DNA of 64,000 nucleotides from DASQZK01 sp963732905 (GCA_963732905.1 CAVTBM010000012.1:310001-374000); one strand, 5' to 3'. Positions 51,268 through 59,890 are shown, counted from the stretch's first letter. Made by a program: numbers and translations. Notes: a model not told the origin generated them from the letters alone.

Positions 51268-51865
51268 TTATCTCGCCTGCCAGGACGATTCTAACCCAAA
51301 TCCAGAAACAATATAGCTACCAGGTTGATTTTTATCAGATACGGAGAGGCCGGACAATATTTTTCTTATCAGGCAGGATTGACGGATGGTCCGGATAATG
51401 CACATTAATTATCCATCAGCCATAATGCCGGTTACATGTCATGCCCAGGTTTTGAACCGGGTTCCCCCATGCCCCCCGGTTACTGCTTAATGTGAAAAAC
51501 GTGAGAAAATCAGCGTAGGACTGGCCATTTTTTAAGCATATCGAAAAATTAGCCTGATATTTCAGGTAAGGGGAACAGCTTTTTAAAATGAAGGGGGAGG
51601 TCCTTCTTAGCATGAAGGGAGAGACTCCTTATAAGTATATAGTTTATATTTACTTTATTACAGGGGATCCCACCCCCCACCCAACCACCCTTAATGGCAC
51701 GAAAACCCAAAATCTCGCCCTCTCAATATTATGTTCTTCAACATAATCTCATGATCTGTCTCTTTGCTTGATGAACGGTTTGAACAAGCACCGTTAATAA
51801 CAGCGAAAGTGTAATATTCAGTGAAAGGATGAGTCGGAAGCCGTGCCGGGAAAATCCTTTCCTAT
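51268..51865. other. Long intergenic region between convergent genes
   Basis: 598 bases between the stop of the OMP gene and the stop of GGGP synthase. Short ORF-like stretches exist, but none has a start context or motif I can support. Two similar AAGGG-rich segments (about 51589-51610 and 51611-51633) and a C-rich tract (about 51668-51690) are present. I see no terminator, tRNA or promoter. Confidence 0.5.
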
Positions 51866-52597
51866 TCAGACCATGTTTCTGGCACCGGCTATGCTTGACA
51901 GCCGTGAAGGATCTTCTTCCAGGGCGGTACCCACAACAATAAGATCGGCCCCGGCCCTGAAAATTTCAGCGGCTTCAGCCTGAGTCCTGATTCCACCACC
52001 CACGAGTAGGGGAACGCTTATGTTTTTCTTTACTGCCCTGATCATATTCAGTCCCACTGTTTTGGAGGCTCCGCTTCCGGCTTCCAGGTAGGTAAGTTTT
52101 AACCCCAGCATTTCTCCCGCTATAGCGGTAGCTACTGCAATCTCCGCTTTGTCGGCCGGAACAGGTAAGGTATTGCTCATGTATTCAACAGACGTCCGTC
52201 TGCCATTTTCAATCAGAATATAGGCTGTCGGTAGTACCTCGATACCAGACCTGCGAAGGGCAGGGGCGGCCAGGACATGATGTCCGATCAGAAATTCCGC
52301 ATTTCGCCCGGAGATCAGGGACAGAAAAAGGATGCCATCGGCGTTGTCACAAACCTGCATAACATTTCCCGGGAACAAGATAACCGGTATAGAGGTGTTT
52401 TGCTTTATAGTCCCGACCGTATCCTTTATGTCGGTATACAGGAGGCTTCCTCCGACAAAAATAAAATCGACATGACTTTTATCTGCTTCTGCGACAATGA
52501 ACTTCAGGACTTCTTCTGTCGTCTTATCCGGATCCACCAGAACGGCCATCTGTTTTTTACCTTCAAGGGAACGGTATATGTGACCGAGAATGTTCAT
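51866..52597 (-). CDS. Geranylgeranylglyceryl phosphate synthase family (PcrB/GGGPS-like) protein
   Basis: 243 residues from the ATG at 52597, whose ATGA overlaps the stop of the upstream gene by four bases; a start nine bases earlier would overlap more. Conserved features of the TIM-barrel family: MAVLVDPDK (about residues 17-25), VGGSLLYTD, LFPGNVMQV, YLEAGSGA, and the phosphate-binding LLVGGGIRTQAEAA and VVGTALEED. The family makes archaeal-type glyceryl ethers in archaea and is also found in Bacteroidetes (group II enzymes). The product here is unknown. Co-transcribed with a phosphopantetheinyl transferase. Confidence 0.9.
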   Translation of the reverse strand: MNILGHIYRSLEGKKQMAVLVDPDKTTEEVLKFIVAEADKSHVDFIFVGGSLLYTDIKDTVGTIKQNTSIPVILFPGNVMQVCDNADGILFLSLISGRNAEFLIGHHVLAAPALRRSGIEVLPTAYILIENGRRTSVEYMSNTLPVPADKAEIAVATAIAGEMLGLKLTYLEAGSGASKTVGLNMIRAVKKNISVPLLVGGGIRTQAEAAEIFRAGADLIVVGTALEEDPSRLSSIAGARNMV

Positions 52598-53229
52598 TTT
52601 TTGCATGTCCAGACAATTGCGTAATTATCGTATTTCCTGTAATACATTGTGAAGTCCTCGATACCGTGAACATTCAGCACCCTCCCTTTAATCTGACCCT
52701 CATCTTTTGGTGTAAAAGGTAAAATGGTCAGGTTATCTCTGAAATTAATATCCTGTTTGTCACAGATTTTGTATAAAGTTTCCTTCGCACACCAGTGGAT
52801 ATAGAGATGGTATCGTCGTAATTCAGGATCATCAGTGATAAGTTCCTGATCATTGATAAATTTGAAACTAATTCTGCTGATTTTGTGTGACATATACTCA
52901 AGGTCAATGCCAACGCGTCTGTCTTTACTCAACAGGATGGAAGTCAAATCATATGAATGAGAGATACTTATATTGAATAAATTTCCTTTTAGAAAAGGTT
53001 TATGCTCTGCATTATAAATGATACGCGATTCCCTGCCGGTGAGTTCATTGATCAGGTGTCTGACACTGAGCCATTCCAGTTTTCTGCCTTCGCTATTAAA
53101 ACTGAAAAGCTTATCATGCTCTTCACTATCGAGCCTAAGGCCGGAGTAAAGTGTGTCGAAGTCCTCACTGATCTTCCATATCCCCAAAAGACAATCCCCG
53201 CCAAGCCGTTCTTTTAGTAGTAAACCCAT
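52594..53229 (-). CDS. 4'-phosphopantetheinyl transferase superfamily protein
   Basis: 211 residues. It would transfer phosphopantetheine from CoA to carrier proteins. Motifs: KPFLKGNLFNISISHS (about residues 77-92), VGIDLEYM with Asp109 and Glu111, and WCAKETLYK (146-154) with Glu150, the usual Mg/CoA set. Short Sfp-like layout, single domain. The carrier substrate is not in this window; it could be fatty acid or polyketide related. The stop overlaps the next gene start (ATGA), so the two are coupled. A TAnnTTTG promoter lies upstream. Confidence 0.9.
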   Translation of the reverse strand: MGLLLKERLGGDCLLGIWKISEDFDTLYSGLRLDSEEHDKLFSFNSEGRKLEWLSVRHLINELTGRESRIIYNAEHKPFLKGNLFNISISHSYDLTSILLSKDRRVGIDLEYMSHKISRISFKFINDQELITDDPELRRYHLYIHWCAKETLYKICDKQDINFRDNLTILPFTPKDEGQIKGRVLNVHGIEDFTMYYRKYDNYAIVWTCKK

Positions 53230-53269
53230 AAGTCAAATTTTTCATTCCATGCATGGGTGTTCGGTACTC

Positions 53270-53277
53270 CAAATTTA
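53270..53277 (-). promoter_or_regulatory. -7 element for the phosphopantetheinyl transferase / GGGPS operon
   Basis: Minus-strand TAAATTTG (CAAATTTA at 53270-53277), an exact match, 41 bases from the ATG at 53229. It separates this pair from the gldD-gldE-ssb genes transcribed upstream on the same strand. Confidence 0.55.
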
Positions 53278-53303
53278 GACATTTATTTAAACAATGCCTG
53301 CCT

Positions 53304-53885
53304 TTATTTCCATTGAAGGGTATTAATGAGGTGCACAACATCCTGCCTGATAAAAGCGACCACGGGCGCCAGGGAATCCTTATTGGGCTCCACGTTGAAA
53401 TAGAGTGAACCACGGAGGAAATGCCTGGTGCTGTCGCTCACAAAAAATTGAAGTGATGAGGCCGTATTTCCTTTAAGATCGTACATGATCCCGTAAACAT
53501 GGCTGCTGTCATCACGGATAAGGGTTTCATTAATAGCTTCTGCCTTGATTGAATGCTTGTATACCAGGGTCCTGCTGTCCTCAATGTATTTCTGTAAATT
53601 CTTTTTTACAGGTTTATAGCTCAGAAATATGGTAGCATTCAACCCGGGGAACAGAATATTATACCAATAGGGTTCGGCGTTTGCATTGGTGTCGGGGATC
53701 ACTTTTGCATAAACAGGGTACATGAAACTAAAAGGGGCATTGGTGTCGAAAGAATGATACTGCTTTTCAGGGTATTTCACCCTGAGGTAACCCCGTGGTT
53801 TTGGGGTATAACTCTCATGACATGAAAGAAGAATGCCTGTCATGAGAAGTAGAAACTCAATCACTATACCTTTTCTAAAATTCAT
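53304..53885 (-). CDS. gldD: Gliding motility lipoprotein GldD
   Basis: 193 residues. Lipobox GILLSC (Cys22) and the conserved PKPRGYLRVKYP (about residues 28-39) after it match GldD of Flavobacterium, a lipoprotein needed for gliding and type IX secretion. The body is a small globular domain. It lies 5 bases after gldE on the same strand, the conserved arrangement in Bacteroidetes. Confidence 0.9.
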   Translation of the reverse strand: MNFRKGIVIEFLLLMTGILLSCHESYTPKPRGYLRVKYPEKQYHSFDTNAPFSFMYPVYAKVIPDTNANAEPYWYNILFPGLNATIFLSYKPVKKNLQKYIEDSRTLVYKHSIKAEAINETLIRDDSSHVYGIMYDLKGNTASSLQFFVSDSTRHFLRGSLYFNVEPNKDSLAPVVAFIRQDVVHLINTLQWK

Positions 53886-53890
53886 GAAGG

Positions 53891-55228
53891 CTATTTTGTT
53901 TTCAGCGGTTTATCGAGTGTCACTTTGATCTTCTTGATCCTGCGGTTGTCAACGGCATTGATGGTGAATATAAAAGGATCGATCGTAAATATATCATTAA
54001 TAGCCGGGATATCGCCGGTCACTTCCAGTAATAATCCGGCCAGTGTATCGGCATCCCCTCTTATCTTATCAAAGATGTCTTCCGGTATGCCCAGGGATTT
54101 ATAAAAATCATTAAGAAGGATCTTCCCGTCGAAGATATAGTTCCGGTCGTCGATCTTTGTATAAAACGATTCGACTTCATCGGATTCATCGGTAATTTCA
54201 CCAACGATCTCTTCGAGGATATCTTCAAGAGTTACGATGCCTTCAGTTCCTCCGTATTCATCAACAACGATGGCCAGGTGTATCTTTTTCTCACGGAATT
54301 CCTGCAGAAGCACATTTATTTTCTTTCCTCCGGGCACATAGTAACTTGGATTGATTAATGACTGCCAGTTAAAACTGTCGTTTTTTCCAAGGTGGGGAAG
54401 AAGATCTTTCACATACAGGATACCTTTTACATTGTCGAAGGTTTCAGAATAGACAGGGATGCGGCTGTAACCGGATTCGTTCACGATCTCAGTCAGTTTG
54501 CTGAGTTCGGTATTGATATCAACAGCCACCACGTCCATCCTTGGACGCATGATTTCATCCACCTCGGTGTTGCTGAATCTGACAATACTCTTCAGGATTT
54601 TTTTCTCTTCGGTCACCACCCCGGTGGTAAGATCGAGGGCGTCGGAAAGATCACCCATGGAGATATTCGATTTTTTTGAGGCGAGTTTTTTATTCACCAG
54701 TGATGTTGAGAGGATGAGAAAGCGGCTCACCGGGGAAAATATATTATCGGTTATCATTATAGGGTAGGAAATAAAGAGGGAAAACCTGAGCGCCTGATGG
54801 TTTGCATATAATTTTGGAATAATCTCACCAACCAGCAGGATCAGGAAGGTGACAATAACGATCTGAATGACAAAACCAGCCCAAACGGGGCCTTCCGTGA
54901 AGTCGAAAAGCTTGGTTGTGATATAGGTTGAAATGATGACAATGCCTATATTGATGAAATTATTGCATATCAGAATAGTTGCAAGCAGACGTTCAGGCTT
55001 GGAAAGGAGATGAATAACACGTCTTGAGGCATTGGTATGCATGTGTACCAGTTTACTCCGGTGGCCTGGATTGAGTGAAAAGAATGCTACTTCCGATCCT
55101 GACATGACAGCCGATCCGATCAGTAGCATAACTATGGCAATCAGTCCGATGATAATTCCGGGAGTGACTGGATTCAAATGGATGGATAATAGTGATTGAA
55201 TGCCCGATAAGTTTACTTCTGAGTCCAA
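53891..55228 (-). CDS. gldE: Gliding motility-associated membrane protein GldE (CNNM/CBS/CorC type)
   Basis: 445 residues. An N-terminal CNNM-type transmembrane domain (about residues 20-190, VMLLIGSAVMSGSEVAFFSL), two CBS domains in MRPRMDVVAVD and GYSRIPVYSE through IVVDEYGGTEGIVTLEDILEE, and a C-terminal CorC/HlyC domain. Resembles magnesium/cobalt efflux proteins. GldE is implicated in gliding and can stabilise GldD. It lies 24 bases after ssb and 5 before gldD. Confidence 0.92.
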   Translation of the reverse strand: MDSEVNLSGIQSLLSIHLNPVTPGIIIGLIAIVMLLIGSAVMSGSEVAFFSLNPGHRSKLVHMHTNASRRVIHLLSKPERLLATILICNNFINIGIVIISTYITTKLFDFTEGPVWAGFVIQIVIVTFLILLVGEIIPKLYANHQALRFSLFISYPIMITDNIFSPVSRFLILSTSLVNKKLASKKSNISMGDLSDALDLTTGVVTEEKKILKSIVRFSNTEVDEIMRPRMDVVAVDINTELSKLTEIVNESGYSRIPVYSETFDNVKGILYVKDLLPHLGKNDSFNWQSLINPSYYVPGGKKINVLLQEFREKKIHLAIVVDEYGGTEGIVTLEDILEEIVGEITDESDEVESFYTKIDDRNYIFDGKILLNDFYKSLGIPEDIFDKIRGDADTLAGLLLEVTGDIPAINDIFTIDPFIFTINAVDNRRIKKIKVTLDKPLKTK

Positions 55229-55252
55229 TAGGAATTCAGGTTAAGATTAAAA

Positions 55253-55750
55253 TCAGAACGGAAGGTCATCAGCTTCATTTGTTCCTTCGTTCGGCTCGTT
55301 GTATGTATCGTCTTTTCCGGTGTTTTGGGCCGGGGATTCAGCCTGGTGGGTTGTGGCTGAAGAATTTCCGGATTCCTGCTGATAGGATCCGCCTCCTGAC
55401 GCATTCTCCTGAAGGTCATCGCTTCGCTTGCCCAGCATTTGCATGTTGTCTCCAACAATCTCAGTAATGTAGCGGGTATTGCCGTCCTTGTCGTTGTATG
55501 AACGCGATTTAATACGTCCTTCAATATAGAGCTGGGAACCTTTCTTTACATATTTTTCGCATATTTCTGCAAGTCCTCTCCATACAACAATATTATGCCA
55601 CTCTGTTGTCGTAATTTTTTCACCATCCCTGTTTCGGTAGGTTTCCGAGGTAGCCAGGGAGAATTTTGAAACGGCTGTACCTCCTTCCAGATAACGGGTT
55701 TCCGGATCTTTACCAACATTTCCAATTAGGATTACTTTATTCACTGACAT
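55253..55750 (-). CDS. ssb: Single-stranded DNA-binding protein
   Basis: 165 residues. An OB fold (about residues 1-110, MSVNKVILIGNVGKDPETRY, TEWHNIVVWRG, GSQLYIEGRI) that binds ssDNA as a tetramer, a disordered Gly/Ser/Gln-rich linker, and the acidic C-terminal tail EADDLPF that recruits replication and repair proteins. It has its own TAnnTTTG promoter and is followed by gldE and gldD, the order seen in other Bacteroidetes. Confidence 0.96.
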   Translation of the reverse strand: MSVNKVILIGNVGKDPETRYLEGGTAVSKFSLATSETYRNRDGEKITTTEWHNIVVWRGLAEICEKYVKKGSQLYIEGRIKSRSYNDKDGNTRYITEIVGDNMQMLGKRSDDLQENASGGGSYQQESGNSSATTHQAESPAQNTGKDDTYNEPNEGTNEADDLPF

Positions 55751-55778
55751 GACATTACAATTTAGAAATGTAAAGATA

Positions 55779-55786
55779 CAAAATTA
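55779..55786 (-). promoter_or_regulatory. -7 promoter element for ssb-gldE-gldD
   Basis: Minus-strand TAATTTTG (CAAAATTA at 55779-55786), an exact TAnnTTTG match, 29 bases from the ssb ATG at 55750. Confidence 0.6.
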
Positions 55787-56007
55787 ATGATTACAGGGAG
55801 AACTATGCATGAAAATCGAACGTTTTGGTTTTTCCGGCCTGCATGGCAAAGTCCTCGTTTTTGCAGCTCCCCTTCTCCGATGATGCAAGATGAAAAATTT
55901 TATGCTTTATATGAAAAGTCGGGTTAACTATTTTCATTAACGCTGTCTGACTTCAAAACTAAACAGCTCTCTTTCTGATTTGACTGTCGGGATAATAACG
56001 CCGCCAC

Positions 56008-57063
56008 CTATTCATCCGACTCAAAGAGGTATTTCTCGATCAGCCTGGGAATAGCATAACCATCAAGCCGGTCTTCAGCGATCTCAATAAGACCGTCTGC
56101 ATCAGGCGCTGAATCTTTTTCCTCCAGCCTGAGATGTATAAACTGTGCAGCTATCAGCTGGTGACTGAGCTGATGCTTCAACGGGGTTGAAATTTTCGTG
56201 ATTTCAGGTAAAGAGGTTTTACTGAACCATGTATTTTCCATCCGCCTGATGATCTCTTCATGAGTCAGTTCTGTGTCGGATTCGATAAGCGGAAACTGAT
56301 ATAGGAGATTCCAGATGTCCTTCTCTTTCCTTTGCTCTATATATATGTGGTCACCTTTCCTGATAATGAAGTAATAAAAATAACGCCCGCGAATCTGTTT
56401 GTTTTGCACATTGACCGGAAGCCGGTCCACCATATTATTCTGAAAAGCATAACATTCATGTTTGAGAACACAGGATTGACAATCCGGATTTTTTGGCCGG
56501 CAAACTATGGCCCCGAAATCCATTATAGCCTGGTTATGTTTACCGGGCTGATCTTTATCCATGATTTCACGGGCTGCATACTCCACCTCTTCTAGACCTT
56601 TGTGGGATTTAATATCGTGACTGATACCGAAAATCCTGCTGACGACCCGTTTTACGTTACCGTCAACAGCAGGTACTGTCTCACCGAAGGCTATGGAGCC
56701 AATGGCAGCTGCTGTATATGGGCCAATCCCTTTGAGGCGCAGCAACTCTTCATACTTGCCGGGAAATACACCCTTATAGTTATGGACAATATCAACGGCA
56801 GTTGCGTGCATGTTCCTTGCCCTTGAATAATACCCAAGTCCCTGCCATATTTTAAGGACTTCTTCGACCCGGGCTGAGGCAAGCGAAAAAACATCTGGAT
56901 AATGCTGCAGGAAGCTTTCATAATATTTCCTGCCCTGAATGACCCTGGTTTGCTGAAGGATTATCTCTGAAACCCATATTTTATAAGGGTTGCGGGTGGT
57001 GCGCCATGGGAGGTCACGGCCGTTCTTTTCATACCATTTCAGCAATATCTTATTAATTTCCAT
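56008..57063 (-). CDS. mutY: A/G-specific adenine DNA glycosylase MutY
   Basis: 351 residues. It removes adenine mispaired with 8-oxoguanine. LPWRTTRNPYKIWVSEIILQQTRV (split) with catalytic Glu33 in VSEIILQQT, the helix-hairpin-helix LKGIGPYTAAAIGS (about 110-123), catalytic Asp134 in VPAVDGNVKRV, and the [4Fe-4S] cysteines Cys188, 195, 198, 204 in CRPKNPDCQSCVLKHEC are all present. The C-terminal NUDIX-like 8-oxoG recognition domain follows (about 225-345). Divergent from the HU gene; own promoter at 57097. Confidence 0.96.
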   Translation of the reverse strand: MEINKILLKWYEKNGRDLPWRTTRNPYKIWVSEIILQQTRVIQGRKYYESFLQHYPDVFSLASARVEEVLKIWQGLGYYSRARNMHATAVDIVHNYKGVFPGKYEELLRLKGIGPYTAAAIGSIAFGETVPAVDGNVKRVVSRIFGISHDIKSHKGLEEVEYAAREIMDKDQPGKHNQAIMDFGAIVCRPKNPDCQSCVLKHECYAFQNNMVDRLPVNVQNKQIRGRYFYYFIIRKGDHIYIEQRKEKDIWNLLYQFPLIESDTELTHEEIIRRMENTWFSKTSLPEITKISTPLKHQLSHQLIAAQFIHLRLEEKDSAPDADGLIEIAEDRLDGYAIPRLIEKYLFESDE

Positions 57064-57096
57064 TTACTTGAATTGAAAATATTCTATCATCGTCGT

Positions 57097-57104
57097 CAAA
57101 AATA
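57097..57104 (-). promoter_or_regulatory. -7 promoter element for mutY
   Basis: Minus-strand TATTTTTG (CAAAAATA at 57097-57104), an exact TAnnTTTG match, 34 bases from the mutY ATG at 57063. Confidence 0.6.
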
Positions 57105-57139
57105 ATGGATTTGTATTTTATTAATCGGGATAAAAAAAT

Positions 57140-57147
57140 TATATTTG
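57140..57147 (+). promoter_or_regulatory. -7 promoter element for the HU gene
   Basis: TATATTTG, an exact match to TAnnTTTG, 53 bases before the HU ATG, in a very AT-rich region shared with the divergent mutY promoter. Confidence 0.65.
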
Positions 57148-57200
57148 CATCTCCATTTGAAAAGTTAATTGTAATTCATTGATAATTAAAGTGTTTTAAA

Positions 57201-57485
57201 ATGACTAAAGCAGATATCGTAAACGAAATTTCCAAGAACACAGGTATTGAAAAGGTAACTGTACAAAAAACAGTTGAAGCTTTTATGGAAACTGTTAAAG
57301 ACTCCCTGAGTAAAAACAGAAACGTATACCTCAGAGGATTTGGAAGCTTCATCGTAAAAAGAAGGGCGCAAAAAACCGCCAGGAACATTTCCAGGAATAC
57401 AACTATCATTATTCCTGAACATTTCATTCCTTCCTTTAAACCTGCGAAGACATTCGTAAGTAAAGTAAAATCAAACGTAAAATAG
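57201..57485 (+). CDS. HU/IHF-family DNA-binding protein
   Basis: 94 residues. A small nucleoid protein. TKADIVNEISKNTGIEKVTVQKTVEAFMETVKDSL (split) is the N-terminal helical half, NVYLRGFGSFIVKRRAQKTARN (split) is the beta arm, and PAKTFVSKVK closes it. The typical Pro at the arm tip reads IIPEHFIPSFKPAK. The downstream gene is a 30-residue basic protein 17 bases on, so the two are likely co-transcribed. Confidence 0.95.
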   Translation: MTKADIVNEISKNTGIEKVTVQKTVEAFMETVKDSLSKNRNVYLRGFGSFIVKRRAQKTARNISRNTTIIIPEHFIPSFKPAKTFVSKVKSNVK

Positions 57486-57502
57486 TTTAAACTCATTTGG
57501 TT

Positions 57503-57595
57503 ATGCCTAGCGGTAAAAAGAGAAAAAGACATAAGATGGCAACGCACAAACGGAAAAAACGTTTGCGGAAAAACAGGCACAAAAAGAAGAGATAA
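57503..57595 (+). CDS. Very small basic protein, AURKAIP1/COX24-like (possible ribosomal protein bL38)
   Basis: Only 30 residues: MPSGKKRKRHKMATHKRKKR, then LRKNRHKKKR. Half are Lys or Arg. It is conserved in sequence and position, following HU, in many Bacteroidetes as I recall, where it is annotated as AURKAIP1/COX24 domain protein; a protein of this kind was described in Flavobacterium ribosomes as bL38. That link is memory-based, not tested. It starts 17 bases after the HU stop and ends before a hairpin at 57622. Confidence 0.75.
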   Translation: MPSGKKRKRHKMATHKRKKRLRKNRHKKKR

Positions 57596-57621
57596 TTATT
57601 TAGTCTTTTTTAAAAGTCCTT

Positions 57622-57653
57622 AAACCTAAAGGTCCTTGCGGGTCTTTAGGTTT
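57622..57653 (+). terminator. Rho-independent-like terminator after HU operon
   Basis: AAACCTAAAG (57622-57631) pairs with CTTTAGGTTT (57644-57653), ten pairs, 12-base loop. The T-run is weak (three Ts within the stem), so efficiency is uncertain. Confidence 0.6.
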
Positions 57654-57714
57654 ATTGTGTTGAATAGTCCAATTTCATTTTGTATATTTAAGGTATAAGC
57701 TAAAAGGACTAAAA

Positions 57715-59274
57715 GTGAGCAATGAATTGGTAATTGATGCTTCGTCCAGTGAAATATCAATTGCTTTGCTTGAAGATAAAAGGCTAATCGAACTGAATAA
57801 GGAGAAAACGGACACCCGTTTCTCAGTTGGCGATATTTATCTTGGCAAGGTAAAAAAGATCATGCCTGGATTGAATGCAGCATTCGTAGATGTAGGTTAC
57901 GAGAAGGATGCATTTTTGCATTACCTTGATCTGGGGCCTCAGTTTAATTCCCTGAATAAATACATGAACCTTGCTTTGTCAAGGAAAGGGAAAATTATAC
58001 CCTTTTACAAGTTCAAAAGGGAATCCGATATTAATAAAGACGGGAAGATTACCGAAATTCTCAAATCGGGACAAAATGTAGTTGTACAGATTGCCAAGGA
58101 ACCAATATCCACCAAAGGTCCGCGGCTCGGTTCCGAAGTTTCCATACCAGGCAGAAATATTGTACTGATCCCATTCTCGGATAAGGTTTCCGTTTCGTCA
58201 AAAATTGAATCCCAGGAAGAAAAAGAACGGCTTAAAAATCTCCTTCTCAGTATCAAACCCAAAAACTATGGTGTCATTGTCCGTACGGTGGCAGAAGGAA
58301 AGAAGGTGGCCGAGCTGGATACCGAACTCCGGGGACTGGTGTTGAAGTGGGAGAATGCTTTTGAAAAGCTGAGACCTGGCAAAACGCCTAAACTGATTCT
58401 GGGTGAAAGTAACCGCACTACAGTGATCCTGCGGGACATGCTCAACGGTAATTTTGAGAATATCTATGTGAATGAGCCTGGTGCATACCTTGAGATCAAA
58501 CAATTTATCCAGGAAATTGCTCCTGAGAAAAGCCGTATAGTCAAACTGTACGATGGATCGCAACCCGTTTTTGAAAAATTCGGCATTGAGAAGCAGATAA
58601 AATCACTCTTCGGGAAAACGGTTTCCTTTAAAAGCGGTGCATACCTTATTATTGATCATACCGAAGCCCTTCATGTCATCGATGTCAACAGCGGGAACCG
58701 GTCCAAATCAGGTTCCGATCAGGAAACGAATGCCCTGGATGTAAACCTGGCTGCTGCTGATGAAATCGCACGCCAGCTCCGGCTTAGGGATATGGGTGGC
58801 ATTATTGTGGTCGACTTTATCGATATGAACTCAAATGATCATAGACAAATGGTTTATGAACGGATGAAGGAAATAATGGCCAAAGATAAAACGAAACACC
58901 ATATTCTTCCCCTTAGCAAGTTTGGCCTGTTGCAGATTACCCGGCAACGCGTACGACCCGAAATGCATATTGAAACTATGGAAAAATGTCCCGCCTGCCT
59001 TGGAACTGGTAAGGTGGAATCAACTGTGCTTTTTACCGAAACCATTAAGAATACTCTTGTACGGGTCATGGATGAGTACAAACTCAAATATATTCATATC
59101 TCAGCCCATCCCTTCGTCGCAGCTTATTTAAATAAAGGCCTTTTCAACTCGGTGAGAAAAGAGTGGAGTAAGGAATTTGGTACTGTCATTAAAGTCACAT
59201 CCTCAATCTCTATCAACATTCTGGAATTTAAGCTTTTCGATAAGAACGGCGACGAGATCTTGTTTACAGATTAA
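57715..59274 (+). CDS. rng: RNase E/G family ribonuclease (RNase G-like)
   Basis: 519 residues from a GTG start at 57715; the next codons AGC AAT GAA fit the MSNELVI start typical of Bacteroidetes members. It processes rRNA and decays mRNA. N-terminal S1 domain (about residues 35-130), then the RNase E/G catalytic core with IDVNSGNRSK (about 322-331) and IVVDFIDMNSNDHR (metal-binding Asp residues). A zinc-link CPACLGTGKVE (about 424-434) follows. It lacks the long C-terminal scaffold of RNase E. A -7-like box TATATTTA at 57683-57690 lies upstream. Confidence 0.94.
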   Translation: MSNELVIDASSSEISIALLEDKRLIELNKEKTDTRFSVGDIYLGKVKKIMPGLNAAFVDVGYEKDAFLHYLDLGPQFNSLNKYMNLALSRKGKIIPFYKFKRESDINKDGKITEILKSGQNVVVQIAKEPISTKGPRLGSEVSIPGRNIVLIPFSDKVSVSSKIESQEEKERLKNLLLSIKPKNYGVIVRTVAEGKKVAELDTELRGLVLKWENAFEKLRPGKTPKLILGESNRTTVILRDMLNGNFENIYVNEPGAYLEIKQFIQEIAPEKSRIVKLYDGSQPVFEKFGIEKQIKSLFGKTVSFKSGAYLIIDHTEALHVIDVNSGNRSKSGSDQETNALDVNLAAADEIARQLRLRDMGGIIVVDFIDMNSNDHRQMVYERMKEIMAKDKTKHHILPLSKFGLLQITRQRVRPEMHIETMEKCPACLGTGKVESTVLFTETIKNTLVRVMDEYKLKYIHISAHPFVAAYLNKGLFNSVRKEWSKEFGTVIKVTSSISINILEFKLFDKNGDEILFTD

Positions 59275-59890
59275 AGCACTTTCTTACGTTAGACCTTATC
59301 CTTTATTTTCACCACAGATTACACAGATTAACACAGATTATTAAAGATTATTTTAGATTGGGTATCCGGATTTTCATAGACGTGAAGCATCACGTCTCAA
59401 CGATTTGGTTCCTCAATCCCTCAATCCCTCAATCCCTAACTCCCTAACTTTCACCTTTCACCTTTCGCCTTTCGCCTTTCTTTTCTCTATTTCCTATATT
59501 CTTTTTCCCGGCATCTTCTTTCCCACGCTCACCTCTTAGTCCCCTAAAAGGGGAAACCCAGCCCGCCGCAGCATTTACCAAGTCCGTCTACTGTATCCAA
59601 ATTCATGATTCATCCTTTATTTTCACTACGGATTACACAGATTAACACAGATTATTAAAGATTATTTTAGATTGGGTATCCGGATTTTCATAGACGTGAA
59701 GCATCACGTCTCAACGATTTGGTTCCTCAATCCCTCAATCCCTCAATCCCTAACTCCCTAACCCACTAACTTTCTAACTCCCTTACTTTCGCCTTTCGCC
59801 TTTCGCCTTTCACCTTTCACCTTTCGCCTTTCCCTGACCCGTCTCCATATATTTTTATATCTTTGTCCCTTCAATAAAATGTCAGAAATA
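59275..59890. repeat. Repeat-rich intergenic region with a 151-bp direct duplication
   Basis: Two copies of a 151-base unit, 59298-59448 and 59612-59762, with two differences (offset 314 bases). Each unit holds ACAGATTA-type repeats at the start, the palindrome AGACGTGA-agca-TCACGTCT (59378-59397 and 59692-59711), and then tandem CTCAATCC heptamer-like repeats with CTAACTCC. After each unit come low-complexity CCTTTCGCCTTTCACCTTTC tracts (59450-59480, 59788-59833). Between the copies is the hairpin CCCCTAAAAGGGG (59541-59553). No coding sequence is supported. The dsbD promoter is at 59858-59865. Confidence 0.85.
59858..59865 (+). promoter_or_regulatory. -7 promoter element for dsbD
   Basis: TATCTTTG, an exact TAnnTTTG match. 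It would place the transcript start near 59870, which makes the ATG at 59891 more plausible than 59879. Confidence 0.6.

Noticed and set aside
51416..51613. Small minus-strand frame (65 residues) between convergent genes
   Set aside because: Low-complexity, no start context and no conserved feature; the region reads like a non-coding spacer.
59298..59762. CRISPR-like array
   Set aside because: Two long, near-identical units with low-complexity interiors are not short repeats with unique spacers, and no cas gene is near.
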